From RUG11237 sp045119215 (GTDB lineage: Bacteria > Bacillota > Clostridia > Lachnospirales > Lachnospiraceae), in contig JBGVDD010000202.1 in assembly GCA_045119215.1 (NCBI GenBank), forward strand, positions 1-24,171: DNA of 24,171 bases, read 5' to 3'. The notes beneath the pieces were generated by a model that did no database searches, had not been told where the DNA came from, and saw only the letters and a list, made by a program, of their open reading frames with translations. The first letter of the stretch is position 1; each line of letters starts with the position of its first letter. Made by a program: the position numbers and the translations under genes. Shown piece after piece: positions 7,890 to 15,766 of the stretch.

Positions 7890-9047
7890 ATGTATGAGAT
7901 GTCAAAAGAAGAAAAACTGATGAATCTGGTAATGTTTCTATTTGATTCATTGATTCCCATTACCGGTTATGTGTTTGTGATGAGGCTTATGAATGGGACA
8001 AAGAGAGACAGCATTGTTTGGTTGTTGACAGTAGGGGCTTTATTAACTAGAGCTTTGGAGAAAAAACTTGGAAAGTATGCAAAATATATTTATATCTGTG
8101 TAATTCCCGTAGGGGGTGCGTTGTCTCTGGCATTTATAAATGCTCCCACCTATATGGCTATGACCCATTCGTATTTCGTTGTAACTGCCCTTAGTATTTT
8201 ATATTTTGATTCCTCGGTGATTGCGGTAAATATTGGTGTAACGGTTGCTGTCAATGGACTTTTGGTATTTACCTTTCCAGAAGCATTTATGAAAATTCAT
8301 GCACCGGCAATCTGGGGATTTATTTTATATCTTTATATCATGATTGCAATTGCGGGAGTGTGGATTGTGAGACAGCATAAAAAGCTGAATCAGGAAATAG
8401 AAGAGTACAGGATGTTGGAACAGCAAATTGAGGACCAGAAGTACTCTGTTATTCAAATGAAAGAGTATTATGAACAGATACATATTTTAAAACATGATAT
8501 AAAACATTATTTTCAATGTGTGTACGGAATGTTAGAACAACGGGAAGAGGAAAAGGCTCAGTGGTACTTAAGAGAAGTGATGACCAATAAAATTGAGAAT
8601 ATAGCAAATACAGTTTACACAGAGAGTATTGTTTTAAACGCGGTCTTAAATACGAAAATTACAGCAATGAAGGAGCTTGGAATTCAGTGGTATTGTAATG
8701 TTGCCATTGATGTAAAGAAGATAAATGAGGTAGATGTGAGTGTAATCTTGGCTAATTTGCTAGATAATGCCATAGAAGCCTGCAAGAAAAATACCCAGGA
8801 GAGAATGATAAAAATTATGCTCAGAGAGCAGAAAAACATGATACATGTACAGGTGACAAATACCATTGAGCAGTCTGTATTAGAAGAAAATGCAGGGTTA
8901 AAAACCACAAAAAAGGATAAGAAAAAACATGGTTACGGTATCTTGAGTGTGAAAAAGCTTGCCCAGGAACATGATGGTCTGGTAAAGCATTATGAAGAGG
9001 GAAATGAGTTTGTCACCCAGGTGCTGTTAAAGAAAATACAAGGGTAA
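7890..9047 (+). CDS. GHKL-domain sensor histidine kinase (AgrC-like)
   Basis: This 385-aa protein has an N-terminal half (about 10-160) made of five or six membrane segments. A coiled linker (165-195) leads to the dimerisation helix with the phospho-acceptor H202 in ILKHDIKHYF. The GHKL ATPase follows, with the N-box ANLLDNAIEA (N293) and a G-box HGYGILSVKKLA near 355. This is the AgrC/CitA-type peptide- or ligand-sensing architecture. Its partner is the LytTR regulator just upstream. No agrB or agrD gene accompanies this pair, so its signal is unknown. A terminator follows at 9068. Confidence 0.92.
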   Translation: MYEMSKEEKLMNLVMFLFDSLIPITGYVFVMRLMNGTKRDSIVWLLTVGALLTRALEKKLGKYAKYIYICVIPVGGALSLAFINAPTYMAMTHSYFVVTALSILYFDSSVIAVNIGVTVAVNGLLVFTFPEAFMKIHAPAIWGFILYLYIMIAIAGVWIVRQHKKLNQEIEEYRMLEQQIEDQKYSVIQMKEYYEQIHILKHDIKHYFQCVYGMLEQREEEKAQWYLREVMTNKIENIANTVYTESIVLNAVLNTKITAMKELGIQWYCNVAIDVKKINEVDVSVILANLLDNAIEACKKNTQERMIKIMLREQKNMIHVQVTNTIEQSVLEENAGLKTTKKDKKKHGYGILSVKKLAQEHDGLVKHYEEGNEFVTQVLLKKIQG

Positions 9048-9067
9048 TTTTATTGCCAACTGTGCCA

Positions 9068-9105
9068 AAAATCAACCAACTATGCTAAGGTGGTTGATTT
9101 TTTTT
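9068..9105 (+). terminator. Rho-independent terminator after the GHKL kinase
   Basis: AAAATCAACCA (9068-9078) is perfectly complementary to TGGTTGATTTT (9091-9101). The loop is 12 bases and the stem runs on into T residues to 9105. It lies 21 bases after the kinase stop codon. Confidence 0.85.
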
Positions 9106-9152
9106 ATGCCTATTTGCTAGAGTGTTCAAAGTAAATTGGATTACTGTACAGA

Positions 9153-9186
9153 CGCAAGCTTGACACTTGTGGTGTCAAGCTATGCG
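9153..9186. repeat. Intergenic long-stem hairpin
   Basis: CGCA + AGCTTGACAC (9153-9166) pairs with GTGTCAAGCT (9172-9181) and TGCG (9183-9186) with one bulged A and a 5-base loop. That gives a 14-bp near-perfect stem without a T-tract. The upstream CTGTACAG (9144-9151) is itself palindromic. It differs in sequence from the REP-like hairpins in this window. The rest of the 9106-9277 stretch holds no gene I can support. It may be a dispersed intergenic repeat or a mobile-element end. Confidence 0.5.
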
Positions 9187-9277
9187 CCAAGAATGATATT
9201 GCGGGTACGTAAGACAATGTGCATTGGCACTGAACAGATATGGAGGAAAGTCAATTGGCAGAAAGGCGCAAAAGACA

Positions 9278-9865
9278 ATGATAAAAATTGGAATATGTGA
9301 TTCTGAAAAACCGGATGGTACAAATATAGAAGATTTTTGCATGGAAGCAGCTTGGGATATGGGAATGGCAGTGGAACTGGAAATTTGGAATAGTGGAAAC
9401 GAATTGAGAAATTATCTGTCAGAGGGAAAACATGTGGATATCTTGTTTTTGGAGGTTGAGTTAAAAGACCAAAAGGGAACAGAATTAGGAAAATATATCA
9501 GGAGGGAGTTGGGGGATTATAATACGGAAATTTGTTATATGTCCTATGAGAAAGCATATGCTATGGAACTGTTTGATACACAGCCGTTAGATTTTTTGAT
9601 AAAGCCCTTGGGGAAGGGGGCGTTTTATAAGGCAGTGGAGGCTTATCTCAGGAAAAAGGGAATGCAGGAAGAACAGTTTTCATTTAAACAAAGGCATAAA
9701 CATTGCAAGATAAACTTTAGAGATATTTTGTATTTTCGCAGTGTGGGCAGACAAGTGCTTATCAAAACATTTGTAGTAGTATGGGGACGTTCCTTTTGTC
9801 ACAAGGAGCGTCCCTGTGTCACGCAAAATTTACGCAAAATTCACAAAAATAATTATTTACTTTAG
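9278..9865 (+). pseudogene. Degenerate LytTR response regulator truncated by a REP-like element
   Basis: From ATG 9278 (AGAAAGG about 11 bases upstream) the product opens like a receiver (MIKIGICDSEK). It has a Lys-Pro element (LDFLIKPL) and then the first part of a LytTR domain (FSFKQRHKHCKINFRDILYFRSVGRQVLIKT, up to about 9771). The sequence then runs into REP copy 2, and the frame continues as unrelated residues (WGRSFCHKER...) to 9865. The rest of LytTR is missing, and I find no continuation after the transposase gene. In the receiver the phosphoacceptor Asp is Glu59 (LFLEVE), and the acidic pair is DSE instead of DDE. It was therefore atypical before truncation. DNA binding is probably lost. 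Confidence 0.75.
9783..9815 (+). repeat. REP-like hairpin, copy 2 (left flank of the transposase)
   Basis: GGGACGTTCCTT (9784-9795) pairs with AAGGAGCGTCCC (9803-9814) with one wobble; the loop contains TTGTCAC. TAGTATG (9777-9783) precedes it as at copy 1, and GTAG lies at 9773-9776. Directly after it, ACGCAAAATT occurs twice in tandem (9821-9830 and 9832-9841). Confidence 0.85.
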
Positions 9866-9884
9866 GGGTTCAATCGTTTATAAT
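9856..9884 (+). promoter_or_regulatory. Probable promoter of the RAYT-like transposase gene
   Basis: TTTACT at 9856-9861 and a perfect TATAAT at 9879-9884 are 17 bases apart, about 130 bases before the TTG start. The leader between is AT-rich and contains two CATATG copies at 9956-9967 but no ORF I can support. Confidence 0.6.
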
Positions 9885-10012
9885 TGCAGTGTATTTGCTT
9901 GTATGGAATTTACTTTTCTAACGTATATACATATTAGCATATTTAAAAATTCATCATATGGTCATATGAAATTTTCAAAATACAACAGGAAATAAATTTT
10001 AGGAGGTTACCA

Positions 10013-10795
10013 TTGGCAAGAAAATCACGTATAAAATCTAGTAGAGAAATTTACCATGTTGTTGTTAGGGGGGCGGACAGACAACTGATGTTTGAAGAAG
10101 CAAGAGATTACCAAAGATATTTGGATATATTAGAATACTACAAAGAAAAATGTCAATTCAAGTTATTTGCCTATTGTCTAATGTCAAATCATGTGCATCT
10201 TTTAATTCAAACTCCCAATACTGCGATAGATAAAGTTTTTCGTCATATTAATACCAGTTATTCCGTCTGGTTTAATATGAAATATCAGCGAACTGGTGCT
10301 TTACAGCAAGGACGGTACTATAGCGAACCAATTAACGATGATAGGTATCTAATAACAGCGTTAAGATATATTCATTTAAACCCTTGCAAAGCAGGTCTTG
10401 AACCGTCGCCAGGGGTTTCATATCTGTGGAATAGTTATAATGACTATCAACAAGGATGTTCTCAATATGTAGATATTGATGAGATATTAGAAAAAGTTGG
10501 TGGAGTTAACGCTTTTAAGGAAATTCATTTAAACAGTGGCATGTATGATTCGGAAGATTGTATAGATGTCCACGATATGCAAAAGAGATTACCTGACGAT
10601 GTTGCCAGACAAATTATAAAGGACGTTTGTGGTAGTAACGCAGTTGTGGATTTTCAAAAATTATCTATTATGAACAGAAATAAATACTTGTTGCTTTTAC
10701 ATCAAAAGGGACTATCCATACGGCAATTGAATAGGTTAACAGGCATATCAAAAGGCATTATAGACAGGGTTGTGACAGGGGGACACTCCTTGTGA
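10013..10795 (+). CDS. REP-associated tyrosine transposase (RAYT-like, Y1/HUH family)
   Basis: This 260-aa protein has a Y1 transposase domain (about 5-130). The HUH metal motif is NHVHLL (H60, H62), and the likely nucleophile is Y119 in ALRYIHLNPCKAGL, the standard RAYT pattern. A C-terminal helical part (about 215-250, LLLLHQKGLSIRQLNRLTGISKGII) looks like the helix-turn-helix found at the end of many members. The start is TTG 10013, with AGGAGG at 10001-10006 and 6 bases spacing. Family members nick single-stranded hairpins and are linked to REP elements. Here the gene is bracketed by two inverted copies of the same hairpin, and its last residues (TGGHSL) and stop codon are encoded inside the right copy. 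All catalytic residues are present. Confidence 0.92.
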   Translation: MARKSRIKSSREIYHVVVRGADRQLMFEEARDYQRYLDILEYYKEKCQFKLFAYCLMSNHVHLLIQTPNTAIDKVFRHINTSYSVWFNMKYQRTGALQQGRYYSEPINDDRYLITALRYIHLNPCKAGLEPSPGVSYLWNSYNDYQQGCSQYVDIDEILEKVGGVNAFKEIHLNSGMYDSEDCIDVHDMQKRLPDDVARQIIKDVCGSNAVVDFQKLSIMNRNKYLLLLHQKGLSIRQLNRLTGISKGIIDRVVTGGHSL

Positions 10796-10811
10796 CAAAA
10801 GAAACGTCCCC
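10779..10811 (-). repeat. REP-like hairpin, copy 3 (right flank of the transposase, inverted)
   Basis: Read on the minus strand this matches copy 2 closely (GGGGACGTTTCTTTTGTCAC, then AAGGAGTGTCCCC). It pairs GGGGAC (10779-10784) with GTCCCC (10806-10811), plus a weaker inner stem with wobbles. It contains the TGA stop of the transposase gene (10793-10795). Confidence 0.85.
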
Positions 10812-10828
10812 AAAAGATATTGCATTTC

Positions 10829-10847
10829 TTTTATCCAAAGGATAAAA
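10829..10847. repeat. Perfect short palindrome downstream of the transposase
   Basis: TTTTATCC (10829-10836) and GGATAAAA (10840-10847) are exact complements around AAA. It could be an operator or a minor hairpin. It is followed by low-complexity GATA/AATA sequence to about 10894. Confidence 0.45.
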
Positions 10848-10861
10848 TGTAGATTATGTAG

Positions 10862-10890
10862 TTGATAATAGATAAATAGACAAATAGATA
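10862..10890 (+). promoter_or_regulatory. Weak promoter candidate for the methyltransferase operon
   Basis: TTGATA (10862-10867) is a 5/6 -35. A poor -10 (TAGATA, 10885-10890) sits 17 bases further on, in low-complexity sequence. It is offered only because a promoter is expected between the transposase and the 10919 gene. Confidence 0.3.
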
Positions 10891-10918
10891 GATATAGGAA
10901 AGGCAAATAATAAAACCA

Positions 10919-12055
10919 ATGGAAATAAATGAAATCTTAAAGGAAGCATTTACAAAAGAGCTGGGTATGATGGTGATCAGCAATGCCAGGAAATCGGAGG
11001 AAGCACTGGGGGAGAAGATTAAAATTCGCCCCGTGTTGTTAAAGGATGAAGTGAAATTCCAGGTGACATTTTATCGAAGTCCCAAGGTAATACATAAAAA
11101 TTACGAAGCGGAGGAAGTGACAGAACTTGTGCTTAAGTGGCTGAATGAAAATTATAAGCAGATGCAGGCGGAGTACAAGGATAAAAAAGTAACAGTCCTG
11201 GTAAGCAAAAAAGGCAAGATGGCAATTAAGGTAAAACAAAACCCAAATAAACGCCCTGTACTTTTGACACATAACCGAAAGAAAAAATATATTTTAGAAG
11301 AGGGAAGGGCAGTCCCATTTTTGGTAGATCTGGGTGTTATGACAAGGGAGGGAAAGGTTGTAAATTCCCGATATGATAAATTTAAGCAGATTAACCGATA
11401 TTTGGAATTTGTAGAAGACATTTTGGATAAGCTACCAAAGGACAGAGAGATTACCATTGTTGACTTTGGATGCGGAAAGTCTTATCTTACCTTTGCCTTG
11501 TACTATTTTTTAAGGGAACTGAAGGGATACCAGGTAAAAATTGTAGGGCTGGATTTAAAGGAAGATGTGATTGCCCATTGCAATGAGCTTAGCAAAAAAT
11601 ATGGTTATGGTGAAAAATTAAGATTTTATGTGGGTGATATTGCAGGCTATCAGGATTTGGAACAGGTAGATATGGTAGTGACCCTCCATGCCTGTGACAC
11701 TGCCACGGATTACGCTTTGGCAAAGGCAGTGAACTGGGGGGCAAAGGTGATTTTATCGGTACCCTGCTGTCAGCATGAGGTGAATCGGCAGATACGAAAT
11801 GATATGTTGGAGCCTGTGTTAAGGTATGGGCTCATAAAAGAAAGGATGTCTGCCTTGCTCACAGATGCCATTCGGGGAGAAATCTTGGAAGAACAAGGCT
11901 ATGAAGTGCAGATTCTTGAATTTATTGATATGGAACATACTCCAAAGAATATTTTAATTCGTGCAGTACAAAAAGGGGAAAAACAGAAAAATCCTAGGCT
12001 TGAAGTGCTGATGAAGGAATTAAACATTTGTCCAACTTTGGCAAACCTTTTATAA
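10919..12055 (+). CDS. SAM-dependent methyltransferase (Methyltransf_32-like)
   Basis: This 378-aa cytoplasmic protein has an unassigned N-terminal region (1-150) and a class I methyltransferase domain. Motif I is VDFGCGKSYLTF (about 181-192), followed by an acidic strand end (IVGLDLKEDVIAHC). Later motifs are TLHACDTATDYAL and LSVPCCQHE. The HACD and PCCQHE motifs are characteristic of the Methyltransf_32 group (related to METTL25/GSTCD). The substrate is unknown for most bacterial members; RNA or protein are both plausible. AGGAAAGG lies about 17 bases upstream of ATG 10919, which is a rather long spacing. The next gene starts 17 bases after the stop, so they are probably co-transcribed. 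Confidence 0.88.
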   Translation: MEINEILKEAFTKELGMMVISNARKSEEALGEKIKIRPVLLKDEVKFQVTFYRSPKVIHKNYEAEEVTELVLKWLNENYKQMQAEYKDKKVTVLVSKKGKMAIKVKQNPNKRPVLLTHNRKKKYILEEGRAVPFLVDLGVMTREGKVVNSRYDKFKQINRYLEFVEDILDKLPKDREITIVDFGCGKSYLTFALYYFLRELKGYQVKIVGLDLKEDVIAHCNELSKKYGYGEKLRFYVGDIAGYQDLEQVDMVVTLHACDTATDYALAKAVNWGAKVILSVPCCQHEVNRQIRNDMLEPVLRYGLIKERMSALLTDAIRGEILEEQGYEVQILEFIDMEHTPKNILIRAVQKGEKQKNPRLEVLMKELNICPTLANLL

Positions 12056-12072
12056 AATAGGAGATTATGGCA

Positions 12073-14607
12073 ATGAAAAGACATTTAATTAAGGGAGCTA
12101 TCCTGGCTATTGTCTTTGTGGTCAGCGTGATAGTAATCAGCGAATTGACCAACAAAGGAAATACAGATATGACGGCAGAGATGGCAAACGCTACCTATCC
12201 GGTTGTGACGACAATGGTGGGAGATATGGAGGTGAATACTCTTCACGGATACACGGATGAGATGGAAGCAAAATATATGAGGGATACCATCACTCCTTTG
12301 CAGGAGGATAGGAAACTGACTATCCACGTGAAAGGGGGAAACGTTAAAATAAACAAGATTGGGTATGAGGTGAGAAGCTTAGATACCACCCGGCTGGTAG
12401 AGGATAATGAGGTGGCAAATCTTATACTCAACAAAGATGACATTCAGGCTCAAATCCCTATTAAGGATTTAATTGACCAAGACACAGAGTATATATTAAC
12501 CATTGTACTGAAGGGGGAAAAGGGGAAAGAGATTCGCTATTACACAAGAATTATTTTGACGGAGAATGTGCATCTGACAGAGCAGATTAATTTCACAAAA
12601 GATTTGCAGAATAAAATTTATAACCGTGATAAAACTTATTCAGAAGACATTGTAAAATATTTAGAGAGCAATGCCAGTGGAGATAATTCATCCTATCATA
12701 AGGTGGATATTCATTCTAGTTTAGACCAGGTGACCTGGGGGGATTTAAGGGTGAAAATGGAGTCTGAATGTATTCCGCAAATAAAAGAGTTTTCAGATTC
12801 CGTGGCTACTCTCTTTTATGATTATATGGTGTCTATTACCGGAGATGATGGACAGAAGGAATATCTAAATGTAGAAGAGTACTATTATGTGCGCTACACA
12901 GCAAATAGAATGTATTTGTTGGATTACCAACGTTTTTCCAATGAAATATTTACTCCTGCAGGAAGGTGTTATGATGCGCAGGACATTGTACTGGGAATTA
13001 CAGGAGAGGATGTGGAATTAAAAGAAAACCTGGATGGAACTATTGTAAGCTTCATTCAGGAAAATACCCTTTGGCAGTATAATAATAATTCGGACCGTAT
13101 TGTGAAAGTATTTGGCTTTTTTAATAACGATATGCAGGATTTGAGGGATAATTATGACCAGCATAAAATAAAAATCATCAGCATGGATGACAGCGGTAAT
13201 ATGCAGTTTATGGTATATGGTTATATGAACAGGGGGATACATGAAGGAGAATGTGGCGTTGCCATGTACTATTACGACAGCGTAATTAACTGTATTGAGG
13301 AGGAGGTATTCCTTCCTTATACCAAGCCTTATCAGATGTTGAAAGAAGACGTGAAACATTTAAGTTATGTAAATGGAAACAGTGAAATGTATATTTTCTT
13401 GCAGGATACTGTTTATAAAATTGATTTGTTGGAACATACTTATGAAAAGGTGGTTTCGGGTCTGAGTGACGGGACATATACCATATCTGGGGATAATAGT
13501 ATGTTGGCATGGCAGAAAGAATTAAGTGAGAATAATTCTAAGACTATACATGTCCTTTCTCTGGCAGATGGAACCAGCTATGATGTGAAAGCAGAAGCTT
13601 ATGACTACGTAAAACCCCTTGGATTTATGGATAAGGATTTTATTTATGGTATGGCAAAGGAGTCAGATATAAAGGCAGGGGCTGTGGAGCAGTTTCCTAT
13701 GTATGCTGTGAATATATGCAATGAAAAGGGCGTTGAAATCAAATACCAAAAAGAGGGAATTTATATTTTGGAGACTACTTTGAAAGAAAATGTAATTCAG
13801 CTTACCAGGGTGAAAAAAGGAGAAGCTGGAAATTATGTAGAAGTGGAAAACGATAGTATTATGAATAACAGCCCTACAGAGACTTCTAAGGTATCTATCA
13901 TGACTAAGGTTTTCAAAGAAAACAGAAAAGGAGAAGTCTGTATACGGTTAGGTTTTACAGTGGATGAGGCAAAGCCGAAGCTACTCACTCCAAGACAGGT
14001 AATCTTTCAAGAAAGTAGAACTGTGGATTTAAGGGACACTTTCACAGAGACCGACAGGGAGTATTATTTTGTTTATGCCCGATATGGTTTGATGGGAGTT
14101 TACACAGATGTATCCCAGGCAATTTCCAAGGCCAAAGATTGTTCTGGAGTAGTATTAAATAAAGAACAAAATTATATTTGGGAAAAAACAAAGAGAAAAG
14201 TTAGAAACACCATAGCAGTGGGAGGAACGGAAAATAAGTCAGGTGACAGCAGCTTAAGTATTTGTCTTACAGAGTTATTAAAAGCTGGCGGATATACATT
14301 AGATGCAAAGCCTATGTTAGAACAGGGAGAATCTTCTCTTTCTATTTTAGAAAAGTATGTAGAGGGTGATGTATTAGATTTATCTGGATTGTCAGTGGAT
14401 AGTGTATTATATTATGTTAGCAGAGGATATCCTGTTATGGCGATTCTGGGAGACAATCAGGGAGTACTGATTGTGGGATATGATGAATTTAATGTAATCA
14501 TTATGGATCCTGCCAATGGAGGGGTGCCATATAAAAAGGGACTAAATGACAGTAAAGAATATTTTGATAAATATGGAAATAAATTTCTTAGTTTTGTGGA
14601 ATCGTAG
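12073..14607 (+). CDS. Membrane-anchored 844-aa protein with C-terminal inactive C39-like peptidase domain
   Basis: MKRHLIKGAILAIVFVVSVI (1-20) opens an uncleaved signal or single membrane anchor with most of the chain outside. I chose ATG 12073 because TAGGAG is 9 bases upstream; ATG 12067 would leave only 3 bases. Residues about 40-160 are strand-rich (an N-terminal beta domain). The middle (about 300-600) has repeating short strands that could be a propeller; I cannot name the family. Residues about 717-844 resemble Peptidase_C39_2. KSGDSSLSICL aligns with the E-C-G-P-T-A-L-A-M-V-L helix, and QGVLIVGYD...IMDP aligns with the H-x-V-L-V-V-G-Y-D...D-P strand. The catalytic Cys is therefore Ser723 and the His is Gln796, so it is probably a non-catalytic binding domain. 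Confidence 0.75.
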   Translation: MKRHLIKGAILAIVFVVSVIVISELTNKGNTDMTAEMANATYPVVTTMVGDMEVNTLHGYTDEMEAKYMRDTITPLQEDRKLTIHVKGGNVKINKIGYEVRSLDTTRLVEDNEVANLILNKDDIQAQIPIKDLIDQDTEYILTIVLKGEKGKEIRYYTRIILTENVHLTEQINFTKDLQNKIYNRDKTYSEDIVKYLESNASGDNSSYHKVDIHSSLDQVTWGDLRVKMESECIPQIKEFSDSVATLFYDYMVSITGDDGQKEYLNVEEYYYVRYTANRMYLLDYQRFSNEIFTPAGRCYDAQDIVLGITGEDVELKENLDGTIVSFIQENTLWQYNNNSDRIVKVFGFFNNDMQDLRDNYDQHKIKIISMDDSGNMQFMVYGYMNRGIHEGECGVAMYYYDSVINCIEEEVFLPYTKPYQMLKEDVKHLSYVNGNSEMYIFLQDTVYKIDLLEHTYEKVVSGLSDGTYTISGDNSMLAWQKELSENNSKTIHVLSLADGTSYDVKAEAYDYVKPLGFMDKDFIYGMAKESDIKAGAVEQFPMYAVNICNEKGVEIKYQKEGIYILETTLKENVIQLTRVKKGEAGNYVEVENDSIMNNSPTETSKVSIMTKVFKENRKGEVCIRLGFTVDEAKPKLLTPRQVIFQESRTVDLRDTFTETDREYYFVYARYGLMGVYTDVSQAISKAKDCSGVVLNKEQNYIWEKTKRKVRNTIAVGGTENKSGDSSLSICLTELLKAGGYTLDAKPMLEQGESSLSILEKYVEGDVLDLSGLSVDSVLYYVSRGYPVMAILGDNQGVLIVGYDEFNVIIMDPANGGVPYKKGLNDSKEYFDKYGNKFLSFVES

Positions 14608-14636
14608 ATTTTATGATTTTAATAGGAGGATTAAAA

Positions 14637-15752
14637 ATGGATGCAAGAATTGAGACATTAGCAAAGAATTTGGTGAATTATTCCTGTAAGGTAAAGAAAG
14701 GAGAAAAGGTTTATATTAATTATATTGGAAAAGATACGGAAGACCTTGCAAAGGCTATTGTAAGAGAAGTCTATAAAGCAAAGGGAAAACCATTTGTGCA
14801 TTATATCAGCAATGAAGTATTGCGTGAGGTTTTGATGAATTGTGATGAGGAACAGCTTAAGATTATGGCAGAAGTGGATGCCAAGGAAATGAGTCAGATG
14901 GATTGTTATATTGGAGTTCGTGGCGCAGATAATGTATCTGAGCTTTCTGATGTGCCACAGGATAAGATGAAGCTGTATGAAAAATTCTATCAGACTCCGG
15001 TACACCATGAGATTCGTGTGCCCAAGACACGCTGGGTGGTGCTTCGCTATCCAAACGCAGCCATGGCACAGCTTGCCTGCACCAGTACAGCAGCTTTTGA
15101 AGATTTTTATTATCAGGTATGTAATCTGGACTATTCCAAGATGAATGAAGCCATGAAATCTTTGGTAGATTTGATGAATCGTACGGATAAGGTTCGTCTG
15201 GTGGGACCGGGAACAGACCTTAGCTTTTCTATTAAAGGTATTCCAGCCATTGCCTGTGCGGGAGAATTAAATATTCCAGATGGGGAAGTATTTACAGCAC
15301 CGGTGAAGAATTCTGTCAATGGAACCATTCAATATAATGCGCCTTCCCTTTATCAGGGAACAACTTTTGAGAATGTAAAACTGACCTTTAAAGATGGAAA
15401 AATTGTGGAAGCTACAGCTAATAATACAGAGCGTCTGAATCAGATTTTTGACACAGATGAAGGAGCCCGTTATGTGGGAGAGTTTGCTATCGGAGTAAAC
15501 CCGTATGTGTTATCCCCAATGAAGGATATTTTATTTGATGAAAAAATCTGTGGCTCCATTCACTTTACACCGGGGAATTGTTACGATGAGGCACCCAATG
15601 GAAATCAGTCTGCCATTCACTGGGATTTGGTGTGGATTCAGAGATCAGAGTACGGCGGTGGAGAAATCTATTTCGATGATGTGCTAATTCGCAAGGATGG
15701 AATTTTTGTGATTCCGGAACTGGAATGCTTAAATCCTGAAAACCTGAAATAA
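14637..15752 (+). CDS. M29-family aminopeptidase (AmpS/PepS-like)
   Basis: This 371-aa cytoplasmic metallo-aminopeptidase removes N-terminal residues from peptides. All expected active-site residues can be placed: E217 in DGEVFTAP, E282 in VGEFAIG, H309 in GSIHF, Y316, and H328 and D330 in SAIHWD. They match in order and approximate spacing the two-metal centre and catalytic Tyr known for family M29. The length is slightly shorter than the usual ~410 aa. ATG 14637 is preceded by AGGAGG with 7 bases spacing. An in-frame ATG at 14613 has no ribosome site. It lies 29 bases after the 844-aa gene and 14 bases before the AraC regulator, so it is probably in one operon with both. Confidence 0.93.
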   Translation: MDARIETLAKNLVNYSCKVKKGEKVYINYIGKDTEDLAKAIVREVYKAKGKPFVHYISNEVLREVLMNCDEEQLKIMAEVDAKEMSQMDCYIGVRGADNVSELSDVPQDKMKLYEKFYQTPVHHEIRVPKTRWVVLRYPNAAMAQLACTSTAAFEDFYYQVCNLDYSKMNEAMKSLVDLMNRTDKVRLVGPGTDLSFSIKGIPAIACAGELNIPDGEVFTAPVKNSVNGTIQYNAPSLYQGTTFENVKLTFKDGKIVEATANNTERLNQIFDTDEGARYVGEFAIGVNPYVLSPMKDILFDEKICGSIHFTPGNCYDEAPNGNQSAIHWDLVWIQRSEYGGGEIYFDDVLIRKDGIFVIPELECLNPENLK

Positions 15753-15766
15753 AAGGGAGCGTTGGC

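Noticed and set aside
6305..11000. The dispersed GGGACG hairpins as a CRISPR array
   Set aside because: Copies are few, widely separated and in both orientations, with genes between and no regular spacers.
13018..13510. Minus-strand ORFs inside the 844-aa gene
   Set aside because: They are shadows of a long coding frame with no start signals of their own.
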